DNA from: Blastococcus tunisiensis
GTDB lineage: Bacteria; Actinomycetota; Actinomycetes; Mycobacteriales; Geodermatophilaceae
Direction of reading: 5' to 3'
Length of the DNA: 64,000 nt
Assembly: GCF_900112815.1 (NCBI RefSeq)
Contig: NZ_FOND01000008.1
Coordinates: 154,820 to 218,819, forward strand
Made by a program: the position numbers and the translations under genes. Shown piece after piece: positions 41,026-49,847 of the stretch. Numbering within the stretch: the first letter of the stretch is position 1; each line of letters opens with the position of its first letter. The notes beneath the pieces are model-generated. The model made no database searches, was not told the DNA's origin, and worked only from the letters and a program-made list of their open reading frames with translations.

Positions 41026-42105
41026 TCAGCGCTCGATGTCGCCCCGGATGAACGCCTCGACGGCGTCGCGGGCCTCGCTGTCGCTGTACTGCACCGGCGG
41101 GCTCTTCATGAAGTACGACGACGCGGACAGGATCGGGCCACCGATCCCCCGGTCCTTGGCGATCTTCGCGGCCCGGACGGCGTCGATGATGATGCCCGCC
41201 GAGTTCGGCGAGTCCCAGACCTCGAGCTTGTACTCCAGGTTCAGCGGGACGTCGCCGAACGCGCGACCCTCCAGGCGGACGTAGGCCCACTTGCGGTCGC
41301 TCAGCCACGGCACGTGGTCCGACGGGCCGATGTGCACGTTGCCCTTGCCCATGTCGCGGTCGACCTGGCTGGTGACCGACTGGGTCTTCGAGATCTTCTT
41401 GGACTCCAGGCGCTCGCGCTCGAGCATGTTCTTGAAGTCCATGTTGCCGCCGACGTTGAGCTGCATCGTGCGGTCGAGCTGCACCCCGCGGTCCTCGAAC
41501 AGCTTGGCGAGCACACGGTGGGTGATCGTGGCGCCGACCTGGCTCTTGATGTCGTCGCCGACGATCGGCACACCGGCCGCGGTGAACTTGTCCGCCCACT
41601 CCTGGGTGCCGGCGATGAACACCGGCAGGGCGTTGACGAACGCCACGCCCGCGTCGATGGCTGCCTGGGCGTAGAACTCCGCGGCCTCCTGCGAGCCCAC
41701 GGGCAGGTAGCAGACGACGACGTCGGCGCCGGACTCCCGCAGGGCCGCGACCATGTCGACCGGCTGGTCGTCGGACTCCTCGACGATCTCGCGGTAGTAC
41801 TTGCCGAGCCCGTCCAGCGTCGTGCCGCGCTGCACGGTCACGCCGAGCGGCGGGACCTCAGCGATCTTGATGGTGTTGTTCTCGCTGGCGACGATGGCCT
41901 CGGAGAGGTCACGGCCGACCTTCTTGGCGTCGACGTCGAACGCGGCGACGAACTCGATGTCGGACACGTGGTACTCGCCGAAGCGCACGTGCATCAGGCC
42001 CGGCACCGACGCGGTCTCGTCGGCGTCCTTGTAGTACTCCACGCCCTGGACGAGCGACGCCGCGCAGTTCCCGACGCCGACGATGGCGACCTTCACTGAC
42101 CCCAT
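41026..42105 (-). CDS. ino1: Inositol-3-phosphate synthase
   Basis: 359-residue NAD-dependent synthase converting glucose 6-phosphate to inositol 3-phosphate, the first step to phosphatidylinositol, lipoglycans and mycothiol. NAD loop [16 protein letters not shown]; further matches are [13 protein letters not shown] and [36 protein letters not shown]. The ATG at 42105 follows GGAGAAGGAGAATCC, which lies within the last codons of padR (13-bp overlap), so the two are co-transcribed and probably regulated by the PadR protein. Confidence 0.96.
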   Translation of the reverse strand: MGSVKVAIVGVGNCAASLVQGVEYYKDADETASVPGLMHVRFGEYHVSDIEFVAAFDVDAKKVGRDLSEAIVASENNTIKIAEVPPLGVTVQRGTTLDGLGKYYREIVEESDDQPVDMVAALRESGADVVVCYLPVGSQEAAEFYAQAAIDAGVAFVNALPVFIAGTQEWADKFTAAGVPIVGDDIKSQVGATITHRVLAKLFEDRGVQLDRTMQLNVGGNMDFKNMLERERLESKKISKTQSVTSQVDRDMGKGNVHIGPSDHVPWLSDRKWAYVRLEGRAFGDVPLNLEYKLEVWDSPNSAGIIIDAVRAAKIAKDRGIGGPILSASSYFMKSPPVQYSDSEARDAVEAFIRGDIER

Positions 42106-42773
42106 GGATTCTCCTTCTCCCTGGACCCCTGGGGTCCGGTGGACGCGGACCGGGTGCGGTCCGCGGATGACTGGCGGGGGGCGTCGGGCGCCACTGCTGG
42201 ACCCGTCGACTCCCGATGTCCGGTGTCGACCAGCTCTCTGTCGATCAACTCGGAGAGCCAGCGGACCTCGCGGTCCACCGACTCGAGGCCGTGCCGCTGC
42301 AGCTCGAGGGTGTAGCGGTCCAGCCGCTGACGGGTCCTCGCCAGTGAGGCCCGCAGGCCCTCGCGCTGCTGCTCGACGGTGCGGCGGCGGCCCTCGAGGA
42401 TCCGCAGCCGCACGTCGGAGGCGGTGTGCCGGAAGAAGGCCAGGCGGACACCGAAGAGCCCGCCGTCGTCGTAGGCCTCCGGGCCGGTCTGGGTGACCAG
42501 CTCGTGGAAGCGCTCCTTGCCTTCCGCGGTGATCTCGTAGACCACCTTCCCGCGCCGGCCGGTGAGCGGCGGTGCGTCGGCCGGCAGCAGCGCGTGCGGA
42601 TCGGGCTCGTCGGTGGAGATGAGCCCGGCCGCCCGCATCCGCTTGAGCGCGGGATAGAGCGAACCGTAGGAGATGCTGCGCATCCCCCCGAGCACCTCGG
42701 CCAGCTGTTTGCGCAGCTCGTAGCCGTGCATCGGCGACTGGTGGAGGAGGCCGAGGATGGCGAACTCGAGCAT
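42093..42773 (-). CDS. PadR family transcriptional regulator
   Basis: 226 residues. The winged helix is [52 protein letters not shown], followed by [16 protein letters not shown] and a C-terminal helical dimerisation region ([48 protein letters not shown]). The ATG at 42773 follows AAGGAG. It overlaps ino1 by 13 bp and faces a palindromic operator about 50 bp upstream, so it most likely represses itself and ino1. The effector is unknown. Confidence 0.92.
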   Translation of the reverse strand: MLEFAILGLLHQSPMHGYELRKQLAEVLGGMRSISYGSLYPALKRMRAAGLISTDEPDPHALLPADAPPLTGRRGKVVYEITAEGKERFHELVTQTGPEAYDDGGLFGVRLAFFRHTASDVRLRILEGRRRTVEQQREGLRASLARTRQRLDRYTLELQRHGLESVDREVRWLSELIDRELVDTGHRESTGPAVAPDAPRQSSADRTRSASTGPQGSREKENPWGQ

Positions 42774-43070
42774 CCCGACTCCTTCCGCCGATGGTCCCGG
42801 TGCGACGGGACCGACCGTCCCGATGTATCGAGACGATACATCGAGATGTGCAGGTGCGGACTCCGGGCGCCGCGGGCTGGTCCGGGTGGTGCCTCCCGGG
42901 TCGGCGGCCCCGGGGGAGATCCGCGCGACGGGAGGACCGGCCGGCGGGCACCGCGCACGGGCCCGCGGCGGTCCCTGCCGCGCGGTCCGACGGCCCGGCG
43001 GAGCGGCGGACGGCGATCGGCCGCGGTCCGAGCCGGAGGTGTCGCCGCGTTCTTGCGTACATTGGCCGCC
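42774..43070. other. padR / DUF5318 divergent promoter region
   Basis: 297 bp between divergent genes. It holds the PadR-type operator at 42822-42849 near padR and a -10 box TACATT at 43058-43063, seven bases before the start of the opposite gene. The middle part is very GC-rich with no further motif seen. Confidence 0.6.
42822..42849. promoter_or_regulatory. PadR-type operator
   Basis: Arms GATGTATCG and CGATACATC surround a 3-bp spacer (42822-42842), and the right arm shares ACAT with a second, overlapping inverted repeat ACATC-GA-GATGT (42838-42849). ATGT...ACAT is the core seen in many PadR operators. The site is about 50 bp upstream of the padR start. Confidence 0.8.
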
Positions 43071-43484
43071 GTGCCCGGACGTCGATCCGTCGTGGACTAC
43101 TCGCTGCAGCGGCGAGCTGTGCTCGCCGACGTGTACGCGGGCCGCACGGGTCTGTTCGAGGTCTGCGACGCCAGTCCCTACCTCTCCCGGGCGGCGAAGT
43201 ACCACGGCGAGGTGACCTCGGTCGCCTGCCCGGTCTGCCGCAAGGAGCGCCTGACACGGGTGAACTACGTGTACGGCGACTCCCTCGGGCCGACGTCCGG
43301 GCAGGCCAAGACAGAGGCCGAGCTCGCCCGGATGGACGCCGCACAGGAGGAGTTCACGGTGTACGCCGTCGAGGTGTGCCGCAGTTGCGGCTGGAACCAT
43401 CTCGACGCCTCGTACGTCCTCGGTGCCGAGCCCGTTCCGGGGCAGCAGCCCCGCCGGGGACGCCGGCGGGCCGCCACGGAGTAG
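43071..43484 (+). CDS. DUF5318 family protein with cysteine pairs
   Basis: 137 residues, matching the DUF5318 pattern found next to ponA in actinobacteria. [11 protein letters not shown] and [11 protein letters not shown] form two CxxC pairs that probably bind one zinc ion. The start [18 protein letters not shown] is a GTG seven bases after a TACATT -10 box. The function is unknown. It precedes the penicillin-binding protein gene by 201 bp, in which I see only imperfect inverted repeats around CAGCGGGG. Confidence 0.85.
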   Translation: MPGRRSVVDYSLQRRAVLADVYAGRTGLFEVCDASPYLSRAAKYHGEVTSVACPVCRKERLTRVNYVYGDSLGPTSGQAKTEAELARMDAAQEEFTVYAVEVCRSCGWNHLDASYVLGAEPVPGQQPRRGRRRAATE

Positions 43485-43685
43485 CAGCCGGGGTGGGGGC
43501 GGGCAGCCGTCCCGTCGGCCCCGTCCGTCGCAGCAGCCCCAGCGGGGCACCGCTGAGGGGGGTCCTCCCCCGCTGCCACAGCTGGAGACGTCACGCTCGA
43601 CACCGCGCCAGACACCGGCCGGACCGGCACCTCGGTCCGCCGACCAGGTTTTCGACGACAGAGAACTGTCAGAGAGGGGTTCCGC

Positions 43686-46238
43686 GTGCCATCACACGAC
43701 GAGACCTCGCCCGTGGCGCCGCGCGCCGGATCGGTCCGCCGTCCGTCACCGGCCCGGACCCGCAGCACCGGCGGGGGTGGCGGCCGCGGATCGGGCCGCC
43801 CGCCCGCGGGGGGCCGGGCACGCACGACGGCGTCCCGGACCGGCACCGGGGCGCCGCAGCGCCCGGCCGGCAGCCGGCCGACCGGCGCCCGCCCCGCGGC
43901 GAAGAAGGGCAGGCCCGCCGGGTCGAAGGGTGCGCGGACCAAGAAGCAGCGGCGCAACCGCCGGCTGAAGATCGCCGGTGGCCTCATCGGCGGACTGCTG
44001 GTCCTGCTGGGTGTCTTCGTCGGTGTCGTCTACGCCAGCACCGAGGTGCCGAGCCCCGACTCGATCACGACCTCGCAGACCACGGTCATCTACTACTCCG
44101 ACGGCCAGACCGAGATGGCCCGCCTCGGGGACGAGAACCGGACGAACGTCGCGCTCGACCAGATCTCCGAGCCCGCGCAGAACGCCGTCCTCGCGGCGGA
44201 GAACCGCAGCTTCTACTCCGATCCCGGCATCTCGCTGACCGGCATCATCCGGGCCACGTGGAACAACCTCACCGGCGGCTCCACCCAGGGCGGATCCACG
44301 ATCACCCAGCAGTACGTGAAGAACGCGATCCTGCAGAACTCCGAGCAGACGTTCAGCCGGAAGTTCCAGGAGCTCTTCCTGTCGATCAAGCTCGACAACA
44401 ACTACACCAAGCAGCAGATCCTCGAGAACTACCTCAACACCATCTACTACGGCCGCGGCGCCTACGGCATCGAGGCGGCCGCCAACACCTACTTCGGCGT
44501 CCCGGCCGCGGAGCTGACCGCGGAGCAGGGCGCGGTGCTCGCCGTCCTGATCCGGAGCCCCTCCCGCTACGACCCCGAGGTGAGCCCCGAGGACGCCCAG
44601 GACCGCTGGGGGCGGGTGCTCGACGCCATGGTCGAGGAGGGCTGGCTGTCCGCGGAGGAGCGGGCGGCCGCGGTGTACCCGACGGTGCTGCCCAAGGCCG
44701 GTTCCTCCCTGGGCCTCCCCGGCGGCCCCGAGGGGCACATCGTCAGCCAGGTCCTCGACGAGATGGAGGCCGAGCACGGCTACGACGAGCAGCAGGTCCG
44801 CGCCGGCGGGCTGCGGATCACCACGACGGTGGACAAGGGGACGCAGGACGCCGCGATCGCCACGGTGAACGACGTCATGGGCGACGAGGACCCGAAGCTG
44901 CGCGAGGCCCTGGTCGCGATCGACCCGCGGACCGGCGGCGTGGTGGCCTACTACGGCAACGAGGTCAGCCGGAGCGAGGACCCCGCGGTGGACACCACCG
45001 ACTACGTCCAGGCCCTCAAGCCCCCGGGTTCCTCCTTCAAGCCGTACACCCTGGCGGCCGCGCTGCAGCAGGGCATCAGCGTCGACGCCCGCCGGGACGG
45101 GACGTCCCCCCAGGAGTTCCCGGACCGGCCCGGCCAGGAGGTGGTGAACTCCGGCAACGCGCAGTGCGCGGCGTGCACGCTCAAGGAGGCGATCACCCGC
45201 TCGCTCAACACCACCTTCTACGGCCTGGCCTACGAGGTGGGACCCGAGCGGGTGGCCGAGGTGGCCCGTGCCGCGGCCGGCATCCCGGACACCTGGGACG
45301 CGGCGGACCCGACGGTTCCCGAGGGTCTCGGGGGCTACGAGTCGCTGAGCGTCCCGGGGACCGACGACACCGGTGGCTCGATCGGTATCGGTGAGTACGC
45401 CGTCCGGCCGATCCAGCAGGCCGCCGGCTTCGCCACCTTCGCCGCCGGCGGCGTGTACCGCCCGCCGCACTTCGTCGCCTCGGTCGCCGACAACACCGGC
45501 ACCGTGCTGATGACGGTCGACCCGGCCGCCGATGCGGTGCAGGCGGTGCCGGCCGACGTGGCCAACGACGTCACGTTCGCCCTCCGGGACGTGGCCAGCT
45601 CCTCCGACCGGGCCCTGGACGGGAGCCGCCCGGTGGCCAGCAAGACCGGCACCCAGGGCCTGGACCGCGAGGACAACTCCGACGCCTGGATGGTGGGCTA
45701 CACGCCGTCGATCTCCACCGCGGTGTGGGTGGGGACGCAGGGCACCGAGGCCATCGAGGACGCCCGCGGGCGGATCGTCTACGGCTCCGGACTGCCCGGT
45801 GAGATCTGGCAGCAGTTCATGAACACCGTCCTCGAGGGGTCGCCCGAGGAGGACCTGCCCGACCGGGCGATCATCGAGGGGGACACCGGCGAGGGCGTGC
45901 CGGAACCCGAGCCGGAGCCCGAGCCGGAACCGGAGCCGCAGTTCCCCGACGCGAACGGCAACGGGGTCGACGACCGCACCGAGTTCCCCGACGCGAACGG
46001 CAACGGGGTCGACGACCGCACCGAGTTCCCGGACGTGAACCGGAACGGGGTCGACGACCGCACCGAGTTCCCCGACGCGAACGGCAACGGGGTCGACGAC
46101 CGCACGGAGCAGCAGCCGCCGGGCCAGGACGACGACGGCGACGGCGACGACGCCGAGGGCGTGCCCGGCCTGCCCGGCTCACCGGGCACCCCCGGTCAGG
46201 GCCCGGGTGGCCCGGGCGGACCGGGCGGCGGCGGCTGA
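43686..46238 (+). CDS. Bifunctional class A penicillin-binding protein with repeat-rich tail
   Basis: 850 residues, related to PonA1. A basic, proline-rich cytoplasmic region of about 95 residues and one helix (GGLIGGLLVLLGVFVGVVYAS) precede the GT51 glycosyltransferase (AAENRSFYSDPGIS, GGSTITQQYVKN, NTIYYGRGAYGIEAA) and the transpeptidase (SSFK of PPGSSFKPYTL, SLNTTFY as SxN, SKTGT as KTG). The tail is unusual: an EP repeat, four copies of a 14-residue unit FPDANGNGVDDRTE, an acidic stretch and a collagen-like GxY run ending PGGPGGGG. The GTG at 43686 follows GAGAGGGG. Confidence 0.95.
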   Translation: MPSHDETSPVAPRAGSVRRPSPARTRSTGGGGGRGSGRPPAGGRARTTASRTGTGAPQRPAGSRPTGARPAAKKGRPAGSKGARTKKQRRNRRLKIAGGLIGGLLVLLGVFVGVVYASTEVPSPDSITTSQTTVIYYSDGQTEMARLGDENRTNVALDQISEPAQNAVLAAENRSFYSDPGISLTGIIRATWNNLTGGSTQGGSTITQQYVKNAILQNSEQTFSRKFQELFLSIKLDNNYTKQQILENYLNTIYYGRGAYGIEAAANTYFGVPAAELTAEQGAVLAVLIRSPSRYDPEVSPEDAQDRWGRVLDAMVEEGWLSAEERAAAVYPTVLPKAGSSLGLPGGPEGHIVSQVLDEMEAEHGYDEQQVRAGGLRITTTVDKGTQDAAIATVNDVMGDEDPKLREALVAIDPRTGGVVAYYGNEVSRSEDPAVDTTDYVQALKPPGSSFKPYTLAAALQQGISVDARRDGTSPQEFPDRPGQEVVNSGNAQCAACTLKEAITRSLNTTFYGLAYEVGPERVAEVARAAAGIPDTWDAADPTVPEGLGGYESLSVPGTDDTGGSIGIGEYAVRPIQQAAGFATFAAGGVYRPPHFVASVADNTGTVLMTVDPAADAVQAVPADVANDVTFALRDVASSSDRALDGSRPVASKTGTQGLDREDNSDAWMVGYTPSISTAVWVGTQGTEAIEDARGRIVYGSGLPGEIWQQFMNTVLEGSPEEDLPDRAIIEGDTGEGVPEPEPEPEPEPEPQFPDANGNGVDDRTEFPDANGNGVDDRTEFPDVNRNGVDDRTEFPDANGNGVDDRTEQQPPGQDDDGDGDDAEGVPGLPGSPGTPGQGPGGPGGPGGGG
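45943..46110 (+). repeat. 42-bp coding tandem repeats (four units) in the PBP tail
   Basis: Four near-identical 42-bp units encode FPDANGNGVDDRTE; the third differs (FPDVNRNGVDDRTE). The DxNxNGxxDD spacing resembles calcium-binding thrombospondin type 3 or dockerin-like loops. Nearly identical DNA suggests recent expansion. Confidence 0.85.
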
Positions 46239-46273
46239 GCCGATCGCCGATCGCGATCCCGCACACTGGGCGG

Positions 46274-47851
46274 GTGAGCAGCACGTCCACGGACCCCTCC
46301 GGAGCACCTCCGGAGGGGTCCGTGCTCGTTCCACGTGGAACGAGCGACCCCCCCGGCCCGGACCGGGTGATCCCGTCGTGGGCCGATCCGGTGGTCGCGC
46401 AGGCCAGCGAGGCGGTGGGTGGCCCGTGGGGCCGGCACGCGGTGACCGGCCGTGCCCGGTTCTGGACGCCGCTGCGCGTCTGCCTGCTGTTCGCCACGGT
46501 CGTCCTGGCCGTCGCCTGGGCCAAGCAGGCGCCGTGCTCGGCCGGTGACTGGAGCGGCTCCCGCCAGTACACCCACTTCTGCTACTCCGACGCGGTGCCG
46601 CTGTTCGGCGGCTACGGCCTCGGCGACGGCGCACTCCCCTACCTGGACACCCGGGTCGAGTACCCCGTGCTGACCGGCGCCGTGATGGCCCTGGCCGCCG
46701 CCGGGGCGCGGCTGTACGCCTCGGCCGCCGAGGCGGTGGGCCTGCTGCCCGACGTCCCCCTCGTGCAGGGCTTCACCGCACTGACCGCGCTGCTGCTGTC
46801 GGTGTGCGCGCTGGTGACCGTCCGCGGCGTCCTGGGACTGGCCGGCCGCCGGCCGTGGGACGCCGCGATGGTCGGGCTCTCCCCCGTCCTGCTCGTGCAC
46901 GCCTTCACCAACTGGGACCTGCTGGCCGTCGCGTTCGCCACGCTCGGGATGCTGGCGTGGGCCCGCAACCGTCCGGTGCTCGCCGGGGTGCTCCTCGGGA
47001 TCGGCATCGCCGCGAAGTTCTACCCCCTGCTGCTGCTCGGCGTCCTGTTCGTGCTCTGCCTCCGGGCGGGCCGGCTGGCGACCTGGGCCACCACGACGGC
47101 GGCCGCGGGGGTGGCGTGGGCCGCGGTCAACCTGCCCGTGGCCGCTGCCGCCCCGGACGAGTGGGCCTGGTTCTTCGTGTTCAGCCGGGAGCGGCAGGCC
47201 AACCCGGAGTCGATCTGGAACATGGCCCTGCACGCGACCGACTCCCGGATCCTCGACGGGCCGCTGGCCGCCGGGCAGCCGCCGTCCGTGCTGAACGCGG
47301 TGGTCACCGGATGCCTGCTGGCCCTCGCCGCGGGCGTCGCCTGGCTGGCGCTGGCCGCCCCGGTCCGCCCGCGGGTGGCCCAGCTGGCCTTCCTGCTGGT
47401 CGCGGGCTTCCTGCTGCTGAACAAGGTGTGGAGCCCGCAGTTCTCGCTGTGGCTGCTGCCCCTGGCAGTGCTCGCCCGGCCACGCTGGCGGTCGTTGCTG
47501 CTGTGGCAGGTCACCGAGGTCCTGGTGTGGGGGGTGACGATGCTGCACTACCTCGGCACGGACAACCGCGGCATCGAGGTCCAGTGGTTCTTCTTCGGGG
47601 TCCTGCTGCGCGACGTGGCCGTCGTCGTCCTCATGGCGCTGGTCGTCCGCGACGTGCTGCGCCCCGACGGCGACGTCGTGCGGGCCGGCTGGCCCGGCGT
47701 CGACGACCCGGCCGGTGGCCCGCTCGACCACGCCCGCGACCGCCTGACCCTGCGACGTCGCGCCACGATCAGCTCACCTGATCGTGGCGCGTCCTCCCTC
47801 GGCGCAGACCGTGGGGGAGGACGCCGCGAGGTGAGGGAGGACGGGCGCTAG
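46274..47851 (+). CDS. GT87-like integral membrane glycosyltransferase
   Basis: A polytopic membrane protein of about 525 residues with some ten helices; FTNWDLLAVAFATLGMLAWARNRPVLAGVLLGIGIAAKFYPLLLL matches polyprenol-phosphate-mannose mannosyltransferases of the DUF2029/GT87 group that build lipoglycans or arabinomannan. A catalytic aspartate is plausible in NWDLLA. Position after ponA is conserved in mycobacteria. The start is doubtful: GTG at 46274 follows CACACT by six bases, but a hairpin and a parS site lie in the first 70 bases, so a later GTG at 46367 may be real. The last 30 residues are encoded by palindromic element B. Confidence 0.85.
   Translation: MSSTSTDPSGAPPEGSVLVPRGTSDPPGPDRVIPSWADPVVAQASEAVGGPWGRHAVTGRARFWTPLRVCLLFATVVLAVAWAKQAPCSAGDWSGSRQYTHFCYSDAVPLFGGYGLGDGALPYLDTRVEYPVLTGAVMALAAAGARLYASAAEAVGLLPDVPLVQGFTALTALLLSVCALVTVRGVLGLAGRRPWDAAMVGLSPVLLVHAFTNWDLLAVAFATLGMLAWARNRPVLAGVLLGIGIAAKFYPLLLLGVLFVLCLRAGRLATWATTTAAAGVAWAAVNLPVAAAAPDEWAWFFVFSRERQANPESIWNMALHATDSRILDGPLAAGQPPSVLNAVVTGCLLALAAGVAWLALAAPVRPRVAQLAFLLVAGFLLLNKVWSPQFSLWLLPLAVLARPRWRSLLLWQVTEVLVWGVTMLHYLGTDNRGIEVQWFFFGVLLRDVAVVVLMALVVRDVLRPDGDVVRAGWPGVDDPAGGPLDHARDRLTLRRRATISSPDRGASSLGADRGGGRREVREDGR
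46288..46324 (+). terminator. Hairpin after the PBP gene
   Basis: 16-bp perfect stem (CACGGACCCCTCCGGA at 46288-46303, loop GCACC, arm to 46324), 50 bp after the PBP stop. It is a good factor-independent terminator candidate but overlaps the 5' end of the annotated GT87 frame. Confidence 0.8.
46328..46341. promoter_or_regulatory. parS: parS-like site at the 5' end of the GT87 gene
   Basis: Palindrome GTTCCACGTGGAAC extended to 20 bp by CTC/GAG flanks (46325-46344), directly after the hairpin. About 32 kb right of the origin. Confidence 0.8.
47759..47843 (-). repeat. Palindromic element B, copy 2
   Basis: Reverse-oriented relative to the copy at 6593. The hairpin arms CGCGCCACGATCAG (47759-47772) and CTGATCGTGGCGCG (47778-47791) differ from copy 1 by a T-A to C-G swap on both arms. 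TCCTCCCTC, GGGGGAGGACG and GAGGGAGGACG blocks follow in the same order as in copy 1 read backwards. Here it codes for the C-terminus of the GT87 frame. Confidence 0.8.
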
Positions 47852-48672
47852 CTCAGCGCCTGGCGCAGCAGGGTGATCTCCCCGGCGTGCGCGGACGCGT
47901 CCCCGGGGGTCTCGAGGACGACCGGGCAGTCGGCGGCCCGCGCCACCTCGACCAGCAGCTCGGTCGGGATCTCGCCGCCGGCGAGCGGGGCGTGGCGGTC
48001 GCGGCTGGAGCCGTGCGGATCACGGCTGTTGTTGAGGTGGACCAGGTCCACCCGGCCGGTGATCGCGCGGACGTCGTCCACCGCGGTCGCCAGGTCCCAG
48101 CCCGCCGCCCAGGCGTGGCAGGTGTCCAGGACGAACCCGGCGCCGAACTCACCCACGGCGTCCCAGAGCCGGGCGATCGCGTCGAGGTCACGGGCCATGG
48201 CGTTGCCGCCACCGGCGGTGTTCTCGATGTAGAGCGGCACCGGGAAGCCGCCCTCCTCCGCCTGCCGCGCGAAGGTCTTGCGCCAGTTGTCGAACCCGAC
48301 GGCGGGGTCGTCCTGCGCGAGCACGTGGCCGCCGTGCACGACCATCCCCCGCGCACCGACCGCGGCGGCCGCGGCGGCGTGCGCACCGAGCAGCTTGCGG
48401 CTCGGGATGCGGATGCGGTTGTTCGTCGTCGCCACGTTGAGCACGTACGGCGCGTGGACGACGACCATCACGTCCCCGGCCATCAGGTCCGCGGCGTCCG
48501 GCCGGGGCTTCGGCGCCTTCCAGCCCTGGGGGTCGGCCAGGAAGAACTGGACGCCGTCGGCGTCCATCTCCGCCGCGCGGGCGAGGGGCCCGCCGTCGTC
48601 GAGCTCGTTCTCCTCGGTCAGGCCGGGGCCGACGTGTACGCCGATCGGGTGTCGGGCGGGCGGGGGAGTCAT
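47848..48672 (-). CDS. nfo: Endonuclease IV family AP endonuclease (deoxyribonuclease IV)
   Basis: 274-residue TIM-barrel enzyme for abasic-site repair. All expected metal ligands are visible in order: His in VVHAPYVLN, His in VVHGGHVL, Glu in LYIENTAGGG, Asp and His in LDTCHAWAAG, His in VHLNNSRD, Asp and His in RDRHAPLAGG, and Glu in VLETPGD. This supports a three-zinc active site as in E. coli Nfo. The ATG at 48672 is eight bases after TAGGGT. The stop overlaps that of the opposing GT87 gene by three bases (TA shared in CTAG). Confidence 0.92.
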   Translation of the reverse strand: MTPPPARHPIGVHVGPGLTEENELDDGGPLARAAEMDADGVQFFLADPQGWKAPKPRPDAADLMAGDVMVVVHAPYVLNVATTNNRIRIPSRKLLGAHAAAAAAVGARGMVVHGGHVLAQDDPAVGFDNWRKTFARQAEEGGFPVPLYIENTAGGGNAMARDLDAIARLWDAVGEFGAGFVLDTCHAWAAGWDLATAVDDVRAITGRVDLVHLNNSRDPHGSSRDRHAPLAGGEIPTELLVEVARAADCPVVLETPGDASAHAGEITLLRQALS

Positions 48673-48806
48673 GGCCGCCGACCCTAGTTCTTCGGCAGGA
48701 TCAGGTTTAACCGTAACTGCGATCACACATCATCGTTGGTGCAGCGGGACGGGGGTCACCCGCCGGTAAGAGGCGGTCCTCAGCACACACGGAGGTAGAG
48801 CAGACG

Positions 48807-49847
48807 ATGGCAACCGGTCGGATCCGTCGAACCGCGACGCGCGGAGTGGCAGTCGCCGTGCTCGGCTGGCTGGGCGTGGCCGCGCTCTCCGTCCTCCTGG
48901 CCCCCGGTGCCGCGGCAGCCCCCTCCGCGACGATCGAGATCAGGAACCTCACCCCTCCGGTGGCCAGCGTGGACCCCGGCGGCACGGTCACGTTCGTCAA
49001 CAAGATCCCGGCGCAGAACAAGACGGGCATCAGCCTGCCGCTGGTCGGCGGCGTGTCCGCCACCGTCTACACCGACGTGGCGGTGACCTTCTTCGGGCAG
49101 GAGCGGAAGCTGGCCCCGGACCAGAGCGCGTCCTGGACGTTCTCCGCGCCGGCCACGACCGGCACGATCACGTACACCTACCGGATCGTCCCGCAGTCGG
49201 GGCTGGCCGTGAACCTCGTCAACCAGGTGATCAACACCGTGGCCGCCGGCCTCCCGGCGCTGCCCGCCCCGACGCCCTACGTCGTGCAGACGGTGCTCCC
49301 CGCGGTGCCCAACCTGCCGAGCGTGGGGGTCCCCGCGCTGCCCCAGGTGACGGTGCAGCTGCCCCCGATCCAGGCGCCGACGGTCCCCACGCCCGGCACG
49401 GACTCCCCGGCTCCGGTCCCGGCCCCCGGCGGCGGGACCGGAGCCCCCCAGGGGCAGGCCCTCCCGCCGACGCCGGGCGACGCGTACGCCTACGACACCG
49501 GTGCGGCCGCCCCGCGCATGGCGCCCTCCGACATCGTCGCCGCGGCGGCCTTCGACCCCGCGCGCTACTTCATCCCGGGGGAGAGCCTCGGGCGGCCCGA
49601 CGGCACCTCCGGGAGGGGTTCCGGTGGGGTCGCGGGCAGCTACGACGGCGCCTCGGTGCCGGTGTTCGGGCAGCTGGCCGGCCTGGACGGGACGACGTTC
49701 GAGGACGGCGACCCGGTGGTCGAGGCGTCCTCGGGGCGGGCGGCCGCGCAGACGCTCCCGGCGGCCGCGCTGGCCGCCGTCGTGGCGCTCGCCGCGGTGA
49801 CCGCGGCGCTGGTCCGCACCCACCAGGCCGCCCGCGCCACCCGCTGA
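48807..49847 (+). CDS. Secreted, membrane-anchored protein of unknown function
   Basis: 346 residues: signal peptide (VAVAVLGWLGVAALSVLLAPGAAAA), a beta-rich domain with cupredoxin-like strands (ATIEIRNLTPPVASVDPGGTVTFVNKIP, TITYTYRIVP), a long Pro/Val/Ala-rich stalk (LPALPAPTPYVVQTVLPAVPNLPSVGVPALPQV), and a C-terminal hydrophobic helix (AAALAAVVALAAVTAALV) with a short basic end. The layout suits a surface protein held by a C-terminal anchor. No copper-ligand set is evident. The ATG at 48807 follows CGGAGGTAGAGCAG. I do not recognise the family. Confidence 0.82.
   Translation: MATGRIRRTATRGVAVAVLGWLGVAALSVLLAPGAAAAPSATIEIRNLTPPVASVDPGGTVTFVNKIPAQNKTGISLPLVGGVSATVYTDVAVTFFGQERKLAPDQSASWTFSAPATTGTITYTYRIVPQSGLAVNLVNQVINTVAAGLPALPAPTPYVVQTVLPAVPNLPSVGVPALPQVTVQLPPIQAPTVPTPGTDSPAPVPAPGGGTGAPQGQALPPTPGDAYAYDTGAAAPRMAPSDIVAAAAFDPARYFIPGESLGRPDGTSGRGSGGVAGSYDGASVPVFGQLAGLDGTTFEDGDPVVEASSGRAAAQTLPAAALAAVVALAAVTAALVRTHQAARATR

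Noticed and set aside
42305..42960. Frames overlapping padR on both strands
   Set aside because: They lack domain features, and the padR frame has clear winged-helix motifs, a ribosome-binding site and an operator.
44251..44264. parS-like GGGCCACGTGGAAC inside the PBP gene
   Set aside because: Only the right half matches; two mismatches in the left half and encoded by constrained codons of the GT51 domain.
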